From positions 1 to 64,000 of the forward strand of contig NZ_SRYM01000018.1 in the NCBI RefSeq assembly GCF_004793765.1: a stretch of DNA of 64,000 nucleotides, in the 5' to 3' direction. The notes beneath the pieces were generated by a model. That model was given only the letters and a program-made list of their open reading frames with translations. It was not told where the DNA came from and searched no databases. This document shows, piece by piece, positions 28,014 to 35,996 of the stretch. The DNA comes from Parabacteroides distasonis. GTDB taxonomy: Bacteria; Bacteroidota; Bacteroidia; Bacteroidales; Tannerellaceae. Each line of letters begins with the position of its first letter. Within the stretch, counting starts at the first letter, position 1. Position numbers and translations under genes: made by a program.

Positions 28014-28319
28014 TTAATCGATCATTTTTTTTATATTATTTGCGTAGCTGTGTACTTTGTTTTTGATATCATCAGTTTTTTCTGCGATATTAAAAGCTTC
28101 GTCGGCAACCTTATCTGCTACTTTTGTGCCAGTATTTGCCATTTTATTTTTGGCTGAATCTATCATGTTCTCCGCTTTGTCTCCGATTTGATGAAAGACT
28201 TGATTTGTCTTTTCTTTCAATGCCTTTCCCTTAGAAGAGCGAGAGAAACGATAAGCCACCACGCCTATGATCGATCCTAATCCTAGACCTAACCAAAATT
28301 TAGAACAATTAGTTTCCAT
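28014..28319 (-). CDS. YtxH-like stress protein
   Basis: A 101-residue protein. A short N-terminal hydrophobic anchor (WLGLGLGSIIGVVAYRFSRSSKGKALK) is followed by a long charged amphipathic helix with Lys/Asp/Ala repeats (KAENMIDSAKNKMANTGTKVADKVADEAFNIAEKTDDI). This is the YtxH/general-stress-protein build, similar also to LEA-like repeats. It is likely anchored in the inner membrane with the helix outside it. It lies 32 bp after the GlsB-like gene in the same direction, so the two probably form a small stress operon. Confidence 0.75.
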   Translation of the reverse strand: METNCSKFWLGLGLGSIIGVVAYRFSRSSKGKALKEKTNQVFHQIGDKAENMIDSAKNKMANTGTKVADKVADEAFNIAEKTDDIKNKVHSYANNIKKMID

Positions 28320-28351
28320 AAATTCAAGAAGTTTAGAAGATGAATAATTAA

Positions 28352-28609
28352 TTATATTTCTGTTTTATGTGGAGTTCTAAATAAAGAAACGATCCACAAT
28401 AATAGAATAGCTCCGACAACGGATGTAATTAAGCTACCTAGAATCCCTGCGGTGGCAATACCTAATAGACCGAATACCAAACCACCTAAGACTCCGCCAA
28501 CAATGCCAATCAATAAATTGATAAGGATACCGAACCCCCCTCCTTTCATGATCTTGCTAGCAATAAAACCAGCTAAGATTCCAATGATAATATACCAAAT
28601 GAAATGCAT
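28352..28609 (-). CDS. GlsB/YeaQ/YmgE-family stress-response membrane protein
   Basis: An 85-residue, glycine-rich, very hydrophobic protein with three membrane segments. Its GILAGFIASKIMKGGGFGILINLLIGIVGGVLGGLVFGLLG is the transglycosylase-associated protein signature. Such proteins are induced by acid, osmotic or stationary-phase stress in other bacteria; the molecular role is not known. First gene of the pair with the YtxH-like protein. Confidence 0.9.
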   Translation of the reverse strand: MHFIWYIIIGILAGFIASKIMKGGGFGILINLLIGIVGGVLGGLVFGLLGIATAGILGSLITSVVGAILLLWIVSLFRTPHKTEI

Positions 28610-28873
28610 GTTAATAATTTTTTTATGTGTTAATGTTCAAAAGTTATAATGTAAATATAAGTCTTGATATCAAAACTGAATTATATTTTAACAACAGCAT
28701 TAGTATGAAAATAGTTCGTTGTATAAAAGTGAATTAACAATTGTTTTGATGTATATATGTAACTGTATTTGTTTTTTTGATATAAGAAAGTATTTTATAT
28801 ATTTATGGAACTATTTTCTTTTCGATATTGTTTTCTTGAAAAAATATCTTGTAAACAAATATCTTTAAGAGCT

Positions 28874-29167
28874 ATGAAATGGGAAGAAACTTTGAGATAC
28901 AAATTGGAGAATCCTGTCCAAGCAGATAATGAATGTCTTTACCAGATATGTAGGGATGCTTATGAGGAGGGATGTGTACACGAGAAATCTTTGGCAATGG
29001 AGGCATATAGGCTTAGATGTTGTCATTTGTTTGGAGATAAATGTATGATGATATCGAATACAATTCCTCGTCATATTAAAATATGTGATGGCACCTGTGG
29101 CTATATGCGTAAATATGAATTTGAGTTGTATAAACTAGAGGACTGTGTTAAGAAAATGCAGAGTTGA
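28874..29167 (+). CDS. Hypothetical cysteine-containing protein
   Basis: 97 residues from MKWEETLRYKLENPVQADNECLYQICRDAYEEGC. A longer frame begins at 28805 but its first 23 residues look like untranslated AT-rich DNA. Eight Cys are scattered, including ICDGTCGYM near the end. No signal peptide or membrane segment is visible, so it is probably cytoplasmic, with possible metal binding. It lies 1 bp before the next small gene. I do not recognise the family. Confidence 0.6.
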   Translation: MKWEETLRYKLENPVQADNECLYQICRDAYEEGCVHEKSLAMEAYRLRCCHLFGDKCMMISNTIPRHIKICDGTCGYMRKYEFELYKLEDCVKKMQS

Positions 29168-29168
29168 T

Positions 29169-29360
29169 ATGGAGGTAGTTGCGATATGGTTTATCGGGTT
29201 GGTCCTAGCTTTAAAAGCTGCTCTTAAAATTTGGAACCTTCATGCTCCAATGCGAAGAAGGCTTATAGCCGTTATTTTGATAGTCATTACTAGTTGGATA
29301 GGATTGTTCTTTTATGATTTTTATGGTAGAACCAAATTTCCGGTATGGTTAAATCAATAA
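29169..29360 (+). CDS. Small two-helix membrane protein
   Basis: 63 residues from MEVVAIWFIGLVLALKAALKIW. Two membrane helices flank a basic loop (HAPMRRR) and the end is hydrophilic (YGRTKFPVWLNQ). The start at 29169 lies just after the TGA of the preceding gene, which suggests coupling. A start at 29145 inside the previous gene is less likely. Function unknown. Confidence 0.6.
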   Translation: MEVVAIWFIGLVLALKAALKIWNLHAPMRRRLIAVILIVITSWIGLFFYDFYGRTKFPVWLNQ

Positions 29361-29389
29361 TAAAGGAGCTTGAATTCTTCCTAATATTA

Positions 29390-29428
29390 TTTCAGGAGGA
29401 ACAGGAATCGTCCTTATTCCTCCTGAAA
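29390..29428. terminator. Bidirectional terminator between convergent genes
   Basis: TTTCAGGAGGA at 29390-29400 is the exact inverse of TCCTCCTGAAA at 29418-29428, with T residues following on the plus strand. It separates the small membrane protein gene from the convergent FAD oxidase gene. Confidence 0.85.
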
Positions 29429-29431
29429 TTT

Positions 29432-30643
29432 TTAAACTATTCGTTGGAAACCAAATATGTCACTACGTTCGTCTTCTATACCTTGTAGGGTATTACGTAT
29501 GATTTGTGCGCCAATCATACTGAACGTGATTCCGTTTCCTCCGTATCCCAGATCAAAAAATATGTGTTGCATCCCGGGCCATGTCCCGATGAACGGAAGT
29601 CCGTCTTTCGTAGTACTAAAAGTTCCACACCAAGCCATTTCTGTTTCGAAAGGTACTGTAGGCAATAAATTATGGAATTTCTTCTCAAGTATCTCTGTTT
29701 TTTTCCGAAGAAGTTCATCTCTAGCTTCCGGATCGCAGAATTCTTCGTCTTCTCCTCCTATAATAATACGATTATCACAGGTTCTCACATATATGTAAGG
29801 CTCTCCTGTTTCCCAAATAAGACAACGTTTTGTCCACAGATCTTTATGGTCCACAGGATGTGAGATAAGTGCATAAGTGGAGGTCAGTTTCATTACTTTT
29901 TTAGGCAGGAACTGTCCGGCTTCAAATCCGGCGGCGATAATCACATATTTACATTGGATAACCAAGCCTTCCCTTGTTTCTAATCGGCAACCCTGGGATG
30001 TTTCTTCACAGGAGATAATCTCTGTATGGGTAAATATTCGTAAATCATCTTTTTGCAGGTGAAACCGAAAGAGCTTTGTCGCCGCTTTGTAAGCATCAAT
30101 TTGTGCGGATTGATGATTAAGTAACGCTCCAGCATAGGTTTCTAGCTTGTACCGTTTATGTAGCTCTTCCTTGTTTAATAGTTCTGTGGGAAGTCCATGC
30201 CGTTTACGTATTTCATATTCATGTTCGATAAGTTTTACTCCTTTCTCATCACTCGCATAAAAGATACTAGGCATCCATTCAAAATCGGCGTCGATTCCAG
30301 TCTCTTTCAAAACATTTTCAATGTCTGAAATAGATTGCAAACAGGAGCGATAAGCGATTACTGCGTTTTGTTCGCCTATTTGTTTAGCCATTCGGCAAAG
30401 CGGAACGTCTATCTCGTATTGTAAAAGTGCCGTACTGGCAGCCGAGCTGCCCGTGGCGATACTCCGCTTATCCACCACACAGCATTTCAATCCTGTCCGG
30501 CATAATTCATGTGCTACGAGGGCGCCTGTAATGCCGGAACCAATAATTATTATATCCGTATCCAGATTCTCTTTCAAAGGATTATAATAATCGAATAGGG
30601 GATTTTTGATAATCCAGTAGGGCAATCCTGAATGTAAGTCCAT
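29432..30643 (-). CDS. FAD-dependent oxidoreductase, DAO (glycine/D-amino-acid oxidase) family
   Basis: A 403-residue flavoprotein with the dinucleotide-binding motif DIIIIGSGITGALVAHELCRTG near residues 30-50. ATGSSAASTALLQYEID follows in the FAD/substrate region, and GTWPGMQHIFFDLGYGGNGITFSMIGAQI completes the FAD fold near the end. No signal peptide is visible. Substrate unknown; relatives oxidise amino acids or gamma-glutamylputrescine. It is transcribed with the small YtxH-like membrane protein gene upstream and lies among stress genes. Confidence 0.85.
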   Translation of the reverse strand: MDLHSGLPYWIIKNPLFDYYNPLKENLDTDIIIIGSGITGALVAHELCRTGLKCCVVDKRSIATGSSAASTALLQYEIDVPLCRMAKQIGEQNAVIAYRSCLQSISDIENVLKETGIDADFEWMPSIFYASDEKGVKLIEHEYEIRKRHGLPTELLNKEELHKRYKLETYAGALLNHQSAQIDAYKAATKLFRFHLQKDDLRIFTHTEIISCEETSQGCRLETREGLVIQCKYVIIAAGFEAGQFLPKKVMKLTSTYALISHPVDHKDLWTKRCLIWETGEPYIYVRTCDNRIIIGGEDEEFCDPEARDELLRKKTEILEKKFHNLLPTVPFETEMAWCGTFSTTKDGLPFIGTWPGMQHIFFDLGYGGNGITFSMIGAQIIRNTLQGIEDERSDIFGFQRIV

Positions 30644-30660
30644 TGTTATACGTTTTAATT

Positions 30661-30981
30661 TTATATTCTTTCTACTTTATGTTTTACCTTCTCTACTTTT
30701 CTTTGACTTTCTTTTCTTGTATCATCCCAGGCATCGTGTAATTTATCAGCCTCATCCTCCACTTTTTCTATGGCGTTGTCTAAAGCTTTATTAATGTCAA
30801 CCTTATCCTGTTTTTTATTGCCGCATGATAAGGAGATAAGACCTAACATACAGATTGGAATCATTAAAAATGTAAGTTTTGATTTCCCCTTTGTTTTACG
30901 TGACAAGAGATACAAAACGATTCCGACTATTGTTATCACACCTTGTAATAATTTATTATTTTCCAGTTTCATAGCTTCCAA
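30661..30981 (-). CDS. Small membrane protein with charged helical tail
   Basis: 106 residues (or 103 if Met at 30972 is used). Two hydrophobic segments (LLQGVITIVGIVLYLLS and LTFLMIPICMLGLISLSCG) are followed by a highly charged amphipathic helix (DKVDINKALDNAIEKVEDEADKLHDAWDD). This resembles the tail of YtxH- and CsbD-like stress proteins. A Cys after the second hydrophobic segment looks like a lipobox but is too far in for a normal lipoprotein signal. It lies 17 bp before the FAD oxidase gene. Confidence 0.65.
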   Translation of the reverse strand: MEAMKLENNKLLQGVITIVGIVLYLLSRKTKGKSKLTFLMIPICMLGLISLSCGNKKQDKVDINKALDNAIEKVEDEADKLHDAWDDTRKESQRKVEKVKHKVERI

Positions 30982-31069
30982 TTTTATGAATGATAAATTT
31001 TAAATTTCTCACTATACCACCTTCAAGATTATGTGGTAGCTTCTTGACTTTTTTGCTTTTTGTTTCCAT
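30956..31069 (-). CDS. Possible 37-residue basic protein
   Basis: A short frame starting METKSKKVKKLPHNLEGG and ending HKIGSYETGK. It overlaps the start of the next gene by 26 bp (or 17 bp with that gene's later start). The leader TTATTAAAATTAAAACGGT before its ATG resembles the leader of the FAD oxidase gene (ATAAAATTAAAACGTAT), which supports translation. Otherwise there is no homology evidence. Confidence 0.4.
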   Translation of the reverse strand: METKSKKVKKLPHNLEGGIVRNLKFIIHKIGSYETGK

Positions 31070-31295
31070 ACCGTTTTAATTTTAATAAGTGAATTGTCCG
31101 TAAAGGACGAATGTTTTTATATCTTAGGATTTTAACGATTAAAAAACAGAGTAAGAACCTTTTTTTGTTGTTCTCGTTAAGAAAATAGAATATTATTTTA
31201 AGGATTTATTATATCGATTTTTAAAAATGTAAAAAAAATAAAAATGAGATATCCTTTATGGGGTATATAGTTGTTTGTTCTTTAAACGCTTATAT

Positions 31296-32288
31296 ATGGA
31301 TAATAATCGGGATCATATGGAAAATCTAAAAAGACACCTGTCTGTTGACAAATTAGATGGCTTTGGAAGTAAGAAGAAACTGACCATGTCTCTGCTTTTT
31401 AAAATATTAAAGGATATGGTTCAAGGATTTATTGACGATAGTGTACCAAGACTAAGCGCATCATTGGCTTATGCCACATTATTTTCTATCATACCTCTTC
31501 TTTCTCTTTTGATTACGATTGGTGTGTTTCTGAAGATGGATATGGCTGGACAATTATATGCTCAGTTGGAACCTATATTGGGAACAAGCGTAGTGAATGC
31601 ATTAAACTCTGTCATAGAGAATGCCGCAAATAGTAATTCATCCACATTTGCGACAATTGTTAGTTTGGCGGTTTCAGTTTTTGGTGCGACTACTATTTTT
31701 GCGGAAATGCAAAGCTCGCTCAATACAATATGGGGAATTAAAGCAATCCCGAAGAAAAGTTGGTTGAAATATTTAAAAAATAGATTACTTTCATTCTCTA
31801 TAATTCTTGTGTTTGCTTTTATACTTTTGGTGACATTTATGATTTCCAATGTCATTGAAAATTTAAGTGTCCGGTTTATGACTAATTATCCTGATGTCGC
31901 TGAATCGCTAGTAAAAGTGACGGGAATCTTTTTAAATGTAATTGTTACTACAACTATCTTTGCACTCATATTTAAAATATTGCCAGATGCGAAAATAAAA
32001 ATTAAGGATATTTTCACGGGGGCTATCGTAACAACTATTTTATTACTGGTAGGGCAATGGGGAATATCCCTTTACATTAATATAGCGAATGTCGGAACCG
32101 TTTATGGAACGGCGGCATTTCTTGCGGTATTAATTACTTGGATTTATTATTCGGCCATTATCATTTACACGGGGGCTGAATTTACCAAGGCATGGGCTAA
32201 TGATATGGGAGGCAAAATCTTTCCGGATGAATATGCTGTGGCTACTAAGATTGTGGAAATACACAAGGATGGGCCGATAAATGAGTGA
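31296..32288 (+). CDS. YihY/BrkB-family integral membrane protein
   Basis: About 330 residues with six membrane segments. It has the family hallmarks DSVPRLSASLAYATLFSIIPLLSLLITIG near residues 50-80, ATTIFAEMQSSLNTIWGIKA, and VYGTAAFLAVLITWIYYSAIIIYTGAEFTKAW near the end. Older names (ribonuclease BN, virulence factor BrkB) are misleading; the family is now seen as membrane proteins of unknown transport role. The start at 31296 (MDNNRDHMENL) is preferred over an upstream Met at 31275. Confidence 0.88.
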   Translation: MDNNRDHMENLKRHLSVDKLDGFGSKKKLTMSLLFKILKDMVQGFIDDSVPRLSASLAYATLFSIIPLLSLLITIGVFLKMDMAGQLYAQLEPILGTSVVNALNSVIENAANSNSSTFATIVSLAVSVFGATTIFAEMQSSLNTIWGIKAIPKKSWLKYLKNRLLSFSIILVFAFILLVTFMISNVIENLSVRFMTNYPDVAESLVKVTGIFLNVIVTTTIFALIFKILPDAKIKIKDIFTGAIVTTILLLVGQWGISLYINIANVGTVYGTAAFLAVLITWIYYSAIIIYTGAEFTKAWANDMGGKIFPDEYAVATKIVEIHKDGPINE

Positions 32289-32290
32289 CA

Positions 32291-33316
32291 TTATCTTTTA
32301 TTTATTAATTGGTCAAATGTTTTTTCTCCTTTTAGGTAAAACGCTAGGATAAGGCTTCCCCGCGAAAGTTCTGGGATGGAGGGAAGAACGGTTTTCTCCA
32401 AGTTTATTTTACGCTTAGACGCATATTCCGGTTTGAGTTGGTGATAGGCTTTCCTTGCCTCATAAACGGCTTTGGCGTTTGCGAAATGTCCTTCCAGCAG
32501 GAACTTCGCGGCGGCGATATAATCCAGCCAAAAGCGGACACGCATCACATGCCTTAAATCGTCTTCCCGTGAATTCTTATAAAGCATCAATAAGCTGTTC
32601 CGGAAATTCAAGAATGTCTTACGGGGACTTTCCGCATTTAATGTGGCTCCACCTACGTGGTAGACGATGGATTGAGGGACACATACCAACCGATATCCCC
32701 GGGAACGTAAGCGCCAACACATATCGACTTCCTCTTGATGGGCAAAGAACCCTGCATCCAATCCTCCTGCTTCCTTGTAAATAGCGGTACGAATGAACAG
32801 ACAGGCTCCTGTGGCCCATAAGATATCGGTAGTCGTGTCGTATTGCCCCTCGTCCTTTTCCACGATATGCAAGATTCTTCCCCGGCAAAAGGGATAGCCG
32901 TATTTATCAATGTATCCTCCGGCCGCTCCTGCGTACTCAAAGTATTCTTTATTGCGTTGGGCTCGTATTTTGGGTTGGACGCAGGCGATGGTGTGATCTG
33001 AATCGAGTGCGGCTATCGGGGCATCCAACCAATTGGGAGTTACTTCTACGTCGCTGTTTAATAAAACGCAATATTCATGATCAATCCTGCTAAGTGCCTG
33101 ATTATATCCCTCGGCAAAACCGTAATTTTGGTCGAAGCGGATAATGCCGACCGTAGGGAATTTAGCCTTCAACATCTCGATCGAGTCATCGGTGGAACCG
33201 TTATCGGCTACGATAACCTCTGCCCATTCCGGAGAATTGGCTACGACGGAAGGTAGGAATTCCTCCATTAACTTTCTTCCATTCCAGTTTAAGATGACAA
33301 TCGCTACTTTTTTCAT
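32291..33316 (-). CDS. Family 2 glycosyltransferase
   Basis: A 341-residue GT-A enzyme that adds a sugar from a nucleotide donor to an envelope acceptor. It begins KKVAIVILNWNGRKLMEEFLPSVV, with VADNGSTDDSIEML and the metal-binding-type LLNSDVEV in the N-terminal half. A middle GGLDAGFFAHQEEVDMCWRLRSRGY is characteristic of rhamnosyltransferase-like GT2. It overlaps the acyltransferase stop by 4 bp, so it is the third gene of the mtaB operon. Acceptor and sugar unknown. Confidence 0.9.
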   Translation of the reverse strand: MKKVAIVILNWNGRKLMEEFLPSVVANSPEWAEVIVADNGSTDDSIEMLKAKFPTVGIIRFDQNYGFAEGYNQALSRIDHEYCVLLNSDVEVTPNWLDAPIAALDSDHTIACVQPKIRAQRNKEYFEYAGAAGGYIDKYGYPFCRGRILHIVEKDEGQYDTTTDILWATGACLFIRTAIYKEAGGLDAGFFAHQEEVDMCWRLRSRGYRLVCVPQSIVYHVGGATLNAESPRKTFLNFRNSLLMLYKNSREDDLRHVMRVRFWLDYIAAAKFLLEGHFANAKAVYEARKAYHQLKPEYASKRKINLEKTVLPSIPELSRGSLILAFYLKGEKTFDQLINKR

Positions 33317-34203
33317 CCTTGTTGCTCGTGTTTATGTTTCCAACGTTTATGGGTCCATAGCCAGTAGGCCGGATCACGCAAGATCATTTTCTCTAAGAGT
33401 CGTGCGTATCGCTCGGTGATGTAATTCTCAGGTGTCTCTTTCGGTATCTCTGTAATGAGTTTCATATCCACGGTGTAGTAGCCTCTTTTTACCTTTTGGG
33501 TATCGAGGAAGATAACCGGTAGGTTCAATTTACGTGCGATACGTTCCGGACCGGTTAGTATGGCCGTATCTTGATGAAGGAACTCTGTCCAATAATGCAG
33601 GTTGGCCTTACTGGGTGTCTGGTCCGCCAAGAAGATGACGACAGAGCGGGTCTTGTCTTGTTTTAGCTTGATGATATTCCGTATCGTATCGTTTTTCTTG
33701 ATGCCGAAAGAACCGAATCGCGTCCTGAGATTAGCGAATAGCCTATCAAAAGCCTTGTTATTTAACGGACGATATATCTGATAGATACGTGAGTCCTCGA
33801 AACGGGTGGTCGACCCGGAGAACCATTCCCAATTGCCATAATGTCCCATCGTAAGAATGAAGCAAGTATGGCCTTTTTCCATAAGCTGATCAACTAATTC
33901 CGGATTCCTTAAATAAGCGCGCCGCTGTATCTCATCTAGGGATATATGGGCTAATTTGATCGTTTCCACGATATAATCGGCGAAATGATGGTAAAAACGA
34001 CGTTCCAACCGGCGCAATTCTTCTTTGGACTTATCCGGGAAGGAGGCGGTTATATTACGGCGGACTACTTTCACCCGATATCCGGCTATTTTATAGATAA
34101 GTGCATATAAAATATTTGATAGTACGTATAAAGCCCGCATGGGAAGTAAGGCGTGTACTTTTACCCAGCTATAAAGAATGGTGTATTGTATTTTGTCCCA
34201 CAT
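33313..34203 (-). CDS. Lipid A biosynthesis-type lysophospholipid acyltransferase
   Basis: A 296-residue member of the LpxL/HtrB acyltransferase family. The catalytic block is TMGHYGNWEW (His and acidic partner, HX4E form), followed by YQIYRPLNNKAFDRLF. VIFLADQTPSKANLHYWTEFLHQDTAILTGPERIARK then supplies the second substrate-binding block. A hydrophobic N-terminus would anchor it to the inner membrane. It probably adds a secondary acyl chain to lipid A. It sits 5 bp after mtaB and overlaps the glycosyltransferase start by 4 bp. Confidence 0.92.
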   Translation of the reverse strand: MWDKIQYTILYSWVKVHALLPMRALYVLSNILYALIYKIAGYRVKVVRRNITASFPDKSKEELRRLERRFYHHFADYIVETIKLAHISLDEIQRRAYLRNPELVDQLMEKGHTCFILTMGHYGNWEWFSGSTTRFEDSRIYQIYRPLNNKAFDRLFANLRTRFGSFGIKKNDTIRNIIKLKQDKTRSVVIFLADQTPSKANLHYWTEFLHQDTAILTGPERIARKLNLPVIFLDTQKVKRGYYTVDMKLITEIPKETPENYITERYARLLEKMILRDPAYWLWTHKRWKHKHEQQG

Positions 34204-34208
34204 GATCG

Positions 34209-35546
34209 TTAGCTATTGATAGTTGGCAGTTGGCCATTGACAGTGAGGGCGGTGCGATCCTCATTCCAGTCCCCTAATGTGACTTGACGGGTTTCGTTTA
34301 CCAAGGAAGCGTCATAAGGGATTTCCACCTTTATATAGTTTTCGGTAAAGCCGTGCATCTTGCCGTCTTTTTGGGTATGCTCGAATAAGACGTTCGCTTT
34401 CTGTCCGATGTGGGCCTCATAAAAGGCATGTAGTTTCCGATCCGAGATATCCAAGAGCTGTTGGCTGCGTACGTGTTTGGTCTTTGGGTCTACTACATAA
34501 TCGATCTTCAGCGCTTGGGTACCCGGGCGTTCGGAATAACTGAATACGTGCAGTTGGCTTAAATCCAAACTATCGATGAATTGGCGGGCCTCCTCGAAGT
34601 ACTCGTCGGTCTCGCCGCGGGTTCCTACGATTACGTCTACGCCGATAAAGGCATGTGGCATTATTTCCTTGATCTTTTCGATCTTATGACGGAAAAGAGC
34701 GGTGTCGTAACGGCGTCGCATGAGTTTCAATACGGCATCGCTACCGCTTTGCAAGGGTATATGGAAATGAGGGGCGAAACGTTTGCTACGGGCTACGAAA
34801 TCTATCGCCTCGTCGGTAATCAGGTTGGGTTCGATAGAGGAGATCCGGTAGCGAATGATACCTTCTACCTCGTCGAGGGCACGGATTAAGCCGATAAAGG
34901 TCTCATGGGTGCTTTTACCGAAATCCCCGATATTTACTCCCGTCAATACGATCTCCTTTCCTCCTTTACGGGCTACTTCCCAGGCTTGCTCTACCATACT
35001 GGCGATCGTCCCGTTCCGGCTTCTTCCACGGGCGAAAGGTATGGTGCAATAGGAGCAATAATAGTCGCATCCGTCTTGTACTTTCAGGAAATGACGGGTA
35101 CGGTCGTCCGCCGAGCAGGATGGAGAGAAGGAACGTATGTCTTTGCTTGGTGAGGCGATAACCGCTCCACCGTTTTCTTTCTTCTCCAGATTCTCCAGAT
35201 ATTGAAGGATCTCTAGTTTCTGTTCGGCGCCAAGAACCAGATCAACGCCTTCTATATGGGAGACTTCCTCCGGCTTCAACTGCGCATAGCAACCGGTCAC
35301 CACGATAAAGGCTCCGGGGTGTTGTTTTCCGATCCGACGAATCGCCTGCCTACATTTCTTGTCGGCAAGTTCCGTGACGGAGCAGGTATTCACCACGCAT
35401 ATATCCGCTTTCTCGCCGGGACGTACTTTGCGGACACCTTGCTCGGCTAATAGCTTCCCGATGGTAGAGGTCTCTGCGAAATTAAGTTTGCAACCCAACG
35501 TATAATAAGCGGCCTTTTTATTGTTAAATACGGTCTGATCTATCAT
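34209..35546 (-). CDS. mtaB: tRNA (N6-threonylcarbamoyladenosine-37-C2)-methylthiotransferase
   Basis: Radical-SAM enzyme that converts t6A37 to ms2t6A37 in ANN-decoding tRNAs. The N-terminal MTTase domain supplies Cys19, Cys55 and Cys86 for the auxiliary cluster. The radical-SAM triad is C150-x3-C154-x2-C157 (QDGCDYYCSYC). A TRAM-like RNA-binding end holds TENYIKVEIPYDASLVNE. At 445 residues it is a normal length for MtaB. First gene of an operon with the acyltransferase and glycosyltransferase. Minus-strand TACCTTTG at 35566-35573 is its likely -7 box. Confidence 0.93.
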   Translation of the reverse strand: MIDQTVFNNKKAAYYTLGCKLNFAETSTIGKLLAEQGVRKVRPGEKADICVVNTCSVTELADKKCRQAIRRIGKQHPGAFIVVTGCYAQLKPEEVSHIEGVDLVLGAEQKLEILQYLENLEKKENGGAVIASPSKDIRSFSPSCSADDRTRHFLKVQDGCDYYCSYCTIPFARGRSRNGTIASMVEQAWEVARKGGKEIVLTGVNIGDFGKSTHETFIGLIRALDEVEGIIRYRISSIEPNLITDEAIDFVARSKRFAPHFHIPLQSGSDAVLKLMRRRYDTALFRHKIEKIKEIMPHAFIGVDVIVGTRGETDEYFEEARQFIDSLDLSQLHVFSYSERPGTQALKIDYVVDPKTKHVRSQQLLDISDRKLHAFYEAHIGQKANVLFEHTQKDGKMHGFTENYIKVEIPYDASLVNETRQVTLGDWNEDRTALTVNGQLPTINS

Positions 35547-35565
35547 TTTTGATTTTGTTAGGTCG

Positions 35566-35596
35566 CAAAGGTACTAATTAAGCCCGGATTAGTAAA
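35566..35596 (-). promoter_or_regulatory. Candidate promoter of mtaB
   Basis: On the minus strand TACCTTTG occupies 35573 down to 35566. A weak -33 (TTTA at 35596-35593) is spaced 19 bp upstream. The mtaB start lies about 20 bp downstream. Confidence 0.55.
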
Positions 35597-35996
35597 GAGT
35601 TCGGATTGAGATGGACTTAAAAACCTTTACTATTGGCAGAGAAAACGCGTGAATGCCAATTAAAATATATTCATAGCTTAAATAGTTGTTTAAGCTCTTT
35701 TTGAAAGTATATCTGATTTACCTTATGTATAATGTGTTTTAATTCATGCGTTTTCTCTGAACTATTGGATATATTCTATAAACCACGTCGTGGTCTGTGC
35801 GATTCACGTCGTGATCTGTATAATCCACGTCGTGGTTTGTAAAGATCACGACGTGGTTTATAGAATAGTGGTTTGTCCGAGAGAGAATGCCTATTGTCTC
35901 GGCCGACTATATTTCCCGATGCTCAGCGTTTTTTGTCTATATTTTTTGTACTTTTGCGGATCGAGAAATGTGTAAAGACTAATTAGTTATAAAAAT
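35597..35996. other. Divergent intergenic region, mtaB / valS
   Basis: Together with the mtaB promoter this is a 450-bp gap between divergent genes. It contains array B (35773-35866) and a TACTTTTG box at 35949-35956 that could serve valS, though without a well-placed -33. Short open frames across the array are not believable proteins. No RNA gene is seen. Confidence 0.7.
35773..35866. repeat. Array B: 21-bp units with palindromic CACGTCGTG core
   Basis: The core CACGTCGTG starts at 35784, 35805 and 35826, and its inverse CACGACGTG at 35847, exactly 21 bp apart. In addition the outer 20 bp at 35773-35792 and 35847-35866 are perfect inverse complements. The array therefore has three direct units, one inverted unit and a hairpin that closes the block. 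Confidence 0.85.
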
